Made by a program: the position numbers and the translations under genes
From: Ardenticatenales bacterium
Lineage (GTDB): Bacteria > Chloroflexota > Anaerolineae > Promineifilales > UBA4811
Direction of reading: 5' to 3'
DNA length: 5,766 nt
NCBI GenBank assembly: GCA_030667645.1
Contig: DAOUVM010000184.1
Span: 1-5,766 of the forward strand
The notes under the pieces: model-generated
Seen by the model: the letters and a program-made list of their open reading frames with translations, nothing else
Database searches by the model: none
What the model was told of the DNA's origin: nothing
Shown here: positions 5,456-5,766 of the stretch, piece by piece
How the letters are laid out: each line of letters starts with the position of its first letter
Numbering within the stretch: the stretch's first letter is position 1

Positions 5456-5766
5456 TTAGTCGAATCTGAGCCGCCACACACCCAGCGCGGAAAAGAGAAC
5501 CGCATAGCCCAGCAGGATACCTGTCTCCGGTAGTACGTCTTTGGCTGTCGCGCCCTGGAGGATTATGGCCTGGAACGCATCCATTGCCCAGGCCGAAGGG
5601 AAGAGATGGCCCAGAGCCTGCATTGGTGGGGGCGTGATAGCAATGGGCCACCAGGCGCCGCCCAATGCAGACATAGCCATCGAGGCTCCGACCATGATGT
5701 TGCCGGCTTGCTCCTCGGTGCGCACCACCGTGGCAAACAGCATCCCCAAACTGACGATGGCCAGTG
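5456..5766 (-). CDS. ABC-2 type transporter permease, C-terminal part (gene runs off the window)
   Basis: The frame is open on the minus strand from the window edge to a TAA at 5456-5458, giving about 103 residues of the C-terminus. The TTG at 5749 and ATG at 5743 are internal, because the frame continues upstream as LAIVS before LGMLFATVVRTEEQAGN. Visible hydrophobic spans are around LAIVSLGMLFATVV, NIMVGASMAMSALGGAWWPI and GILLGYAVLFSALGVW. The central ALGGAWWPI followed by PPPMQALGHLFPSAWAMDAF is typical of ABC-2 membrane subunits of drug, polysaccharide or sodium exporters. These work with a separate ATP-binding subunit. That partner gene would be expected beyond the right edge. The substrate cannot be inferred. 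Confidence 0.87.
   Translation of the reverse strand, partial: LAIVSLGMLFATVVRTEEQAGNIMVGASMAMSALGGAWWPIAITPPPMQALGHLFPSAWAMDAFQAIILQGATAKDVLPETGILLGYAVLFSALGVWRLRFD

Noticed and set aside
1..5766. tRNA, rRNA, CRISPR array, transposase or attachment-site signals
   Set aside because: Read by eye on both strands, no T-arm/anticodon pattern, regularly spaced repeats, transposase motifs or terminal inverted repeats were found.

Overview
The window is GC-rich bacterial DNA with tightly packed genes. The gene styles suggest a Chloroflexota (Anaerolineae-like) genome. These include a membrane-anchored WD40 protein with a Pro/Thr-rich linker and a ubiquitin-fold/Mut7-C fusion. The taxonomy is inferred from gene style only, since no rRNA or other marker gene is present.

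Layout: (1) 1-909 (+) is the 3' two-thirds of a FabH-type 3-oxoacyl-ACP synthase III. Its Cys-His-Asn triad is intact and it carries an unusual basic C-terminal extension of about 56 residues. (2) 910-1163 is intergenic, with an imperfect hairpin and a weak extended -10 promoter. (3) 1164-2366 (+) is an N-terminally anchored, seven-bladed WD40 propeller predicted to face the outside of the cell. (4) 2367-2688 is a 322-base gap with several short inverted repeats and no convincing gene. (5) 2689-3486 (+) is a ubiquitin-like/Mut7-C PIN-type RNase protein with a zinc ribbon. It overlaps by 11 bases (6) 3476-4615 (+), a 12-TM MFS transporter, so these two form a likely translationally coupled pair. 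(7) 4616-4768 holds an inverted repeat abutting a good sigma70-type promoter with a perfect TATAAT. (8) 4769-5383 (+) is an unrecognised 204-residue soluble protein, convergent with (9) 5456-5766 (-), the C-terminus of an ABC-2 type permease that runs off the window. A GC-rich hairpin lies between these two.

Functionally this is a mixed housekeeping and accessory stretch, with fatty-acid initiation, a predicted nuclease/transporter pair and an efflux permease. It is not a recognisable single pathway. No mobile element, CRISPR array, tRNA or rRNA was seen. The points most worth a second look are the structured gap upstream of the Mut7-C gene, the orphan protein with its own strong promoter, and the FabH tail. 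I do not see a clear undescribed multi-gene system here.
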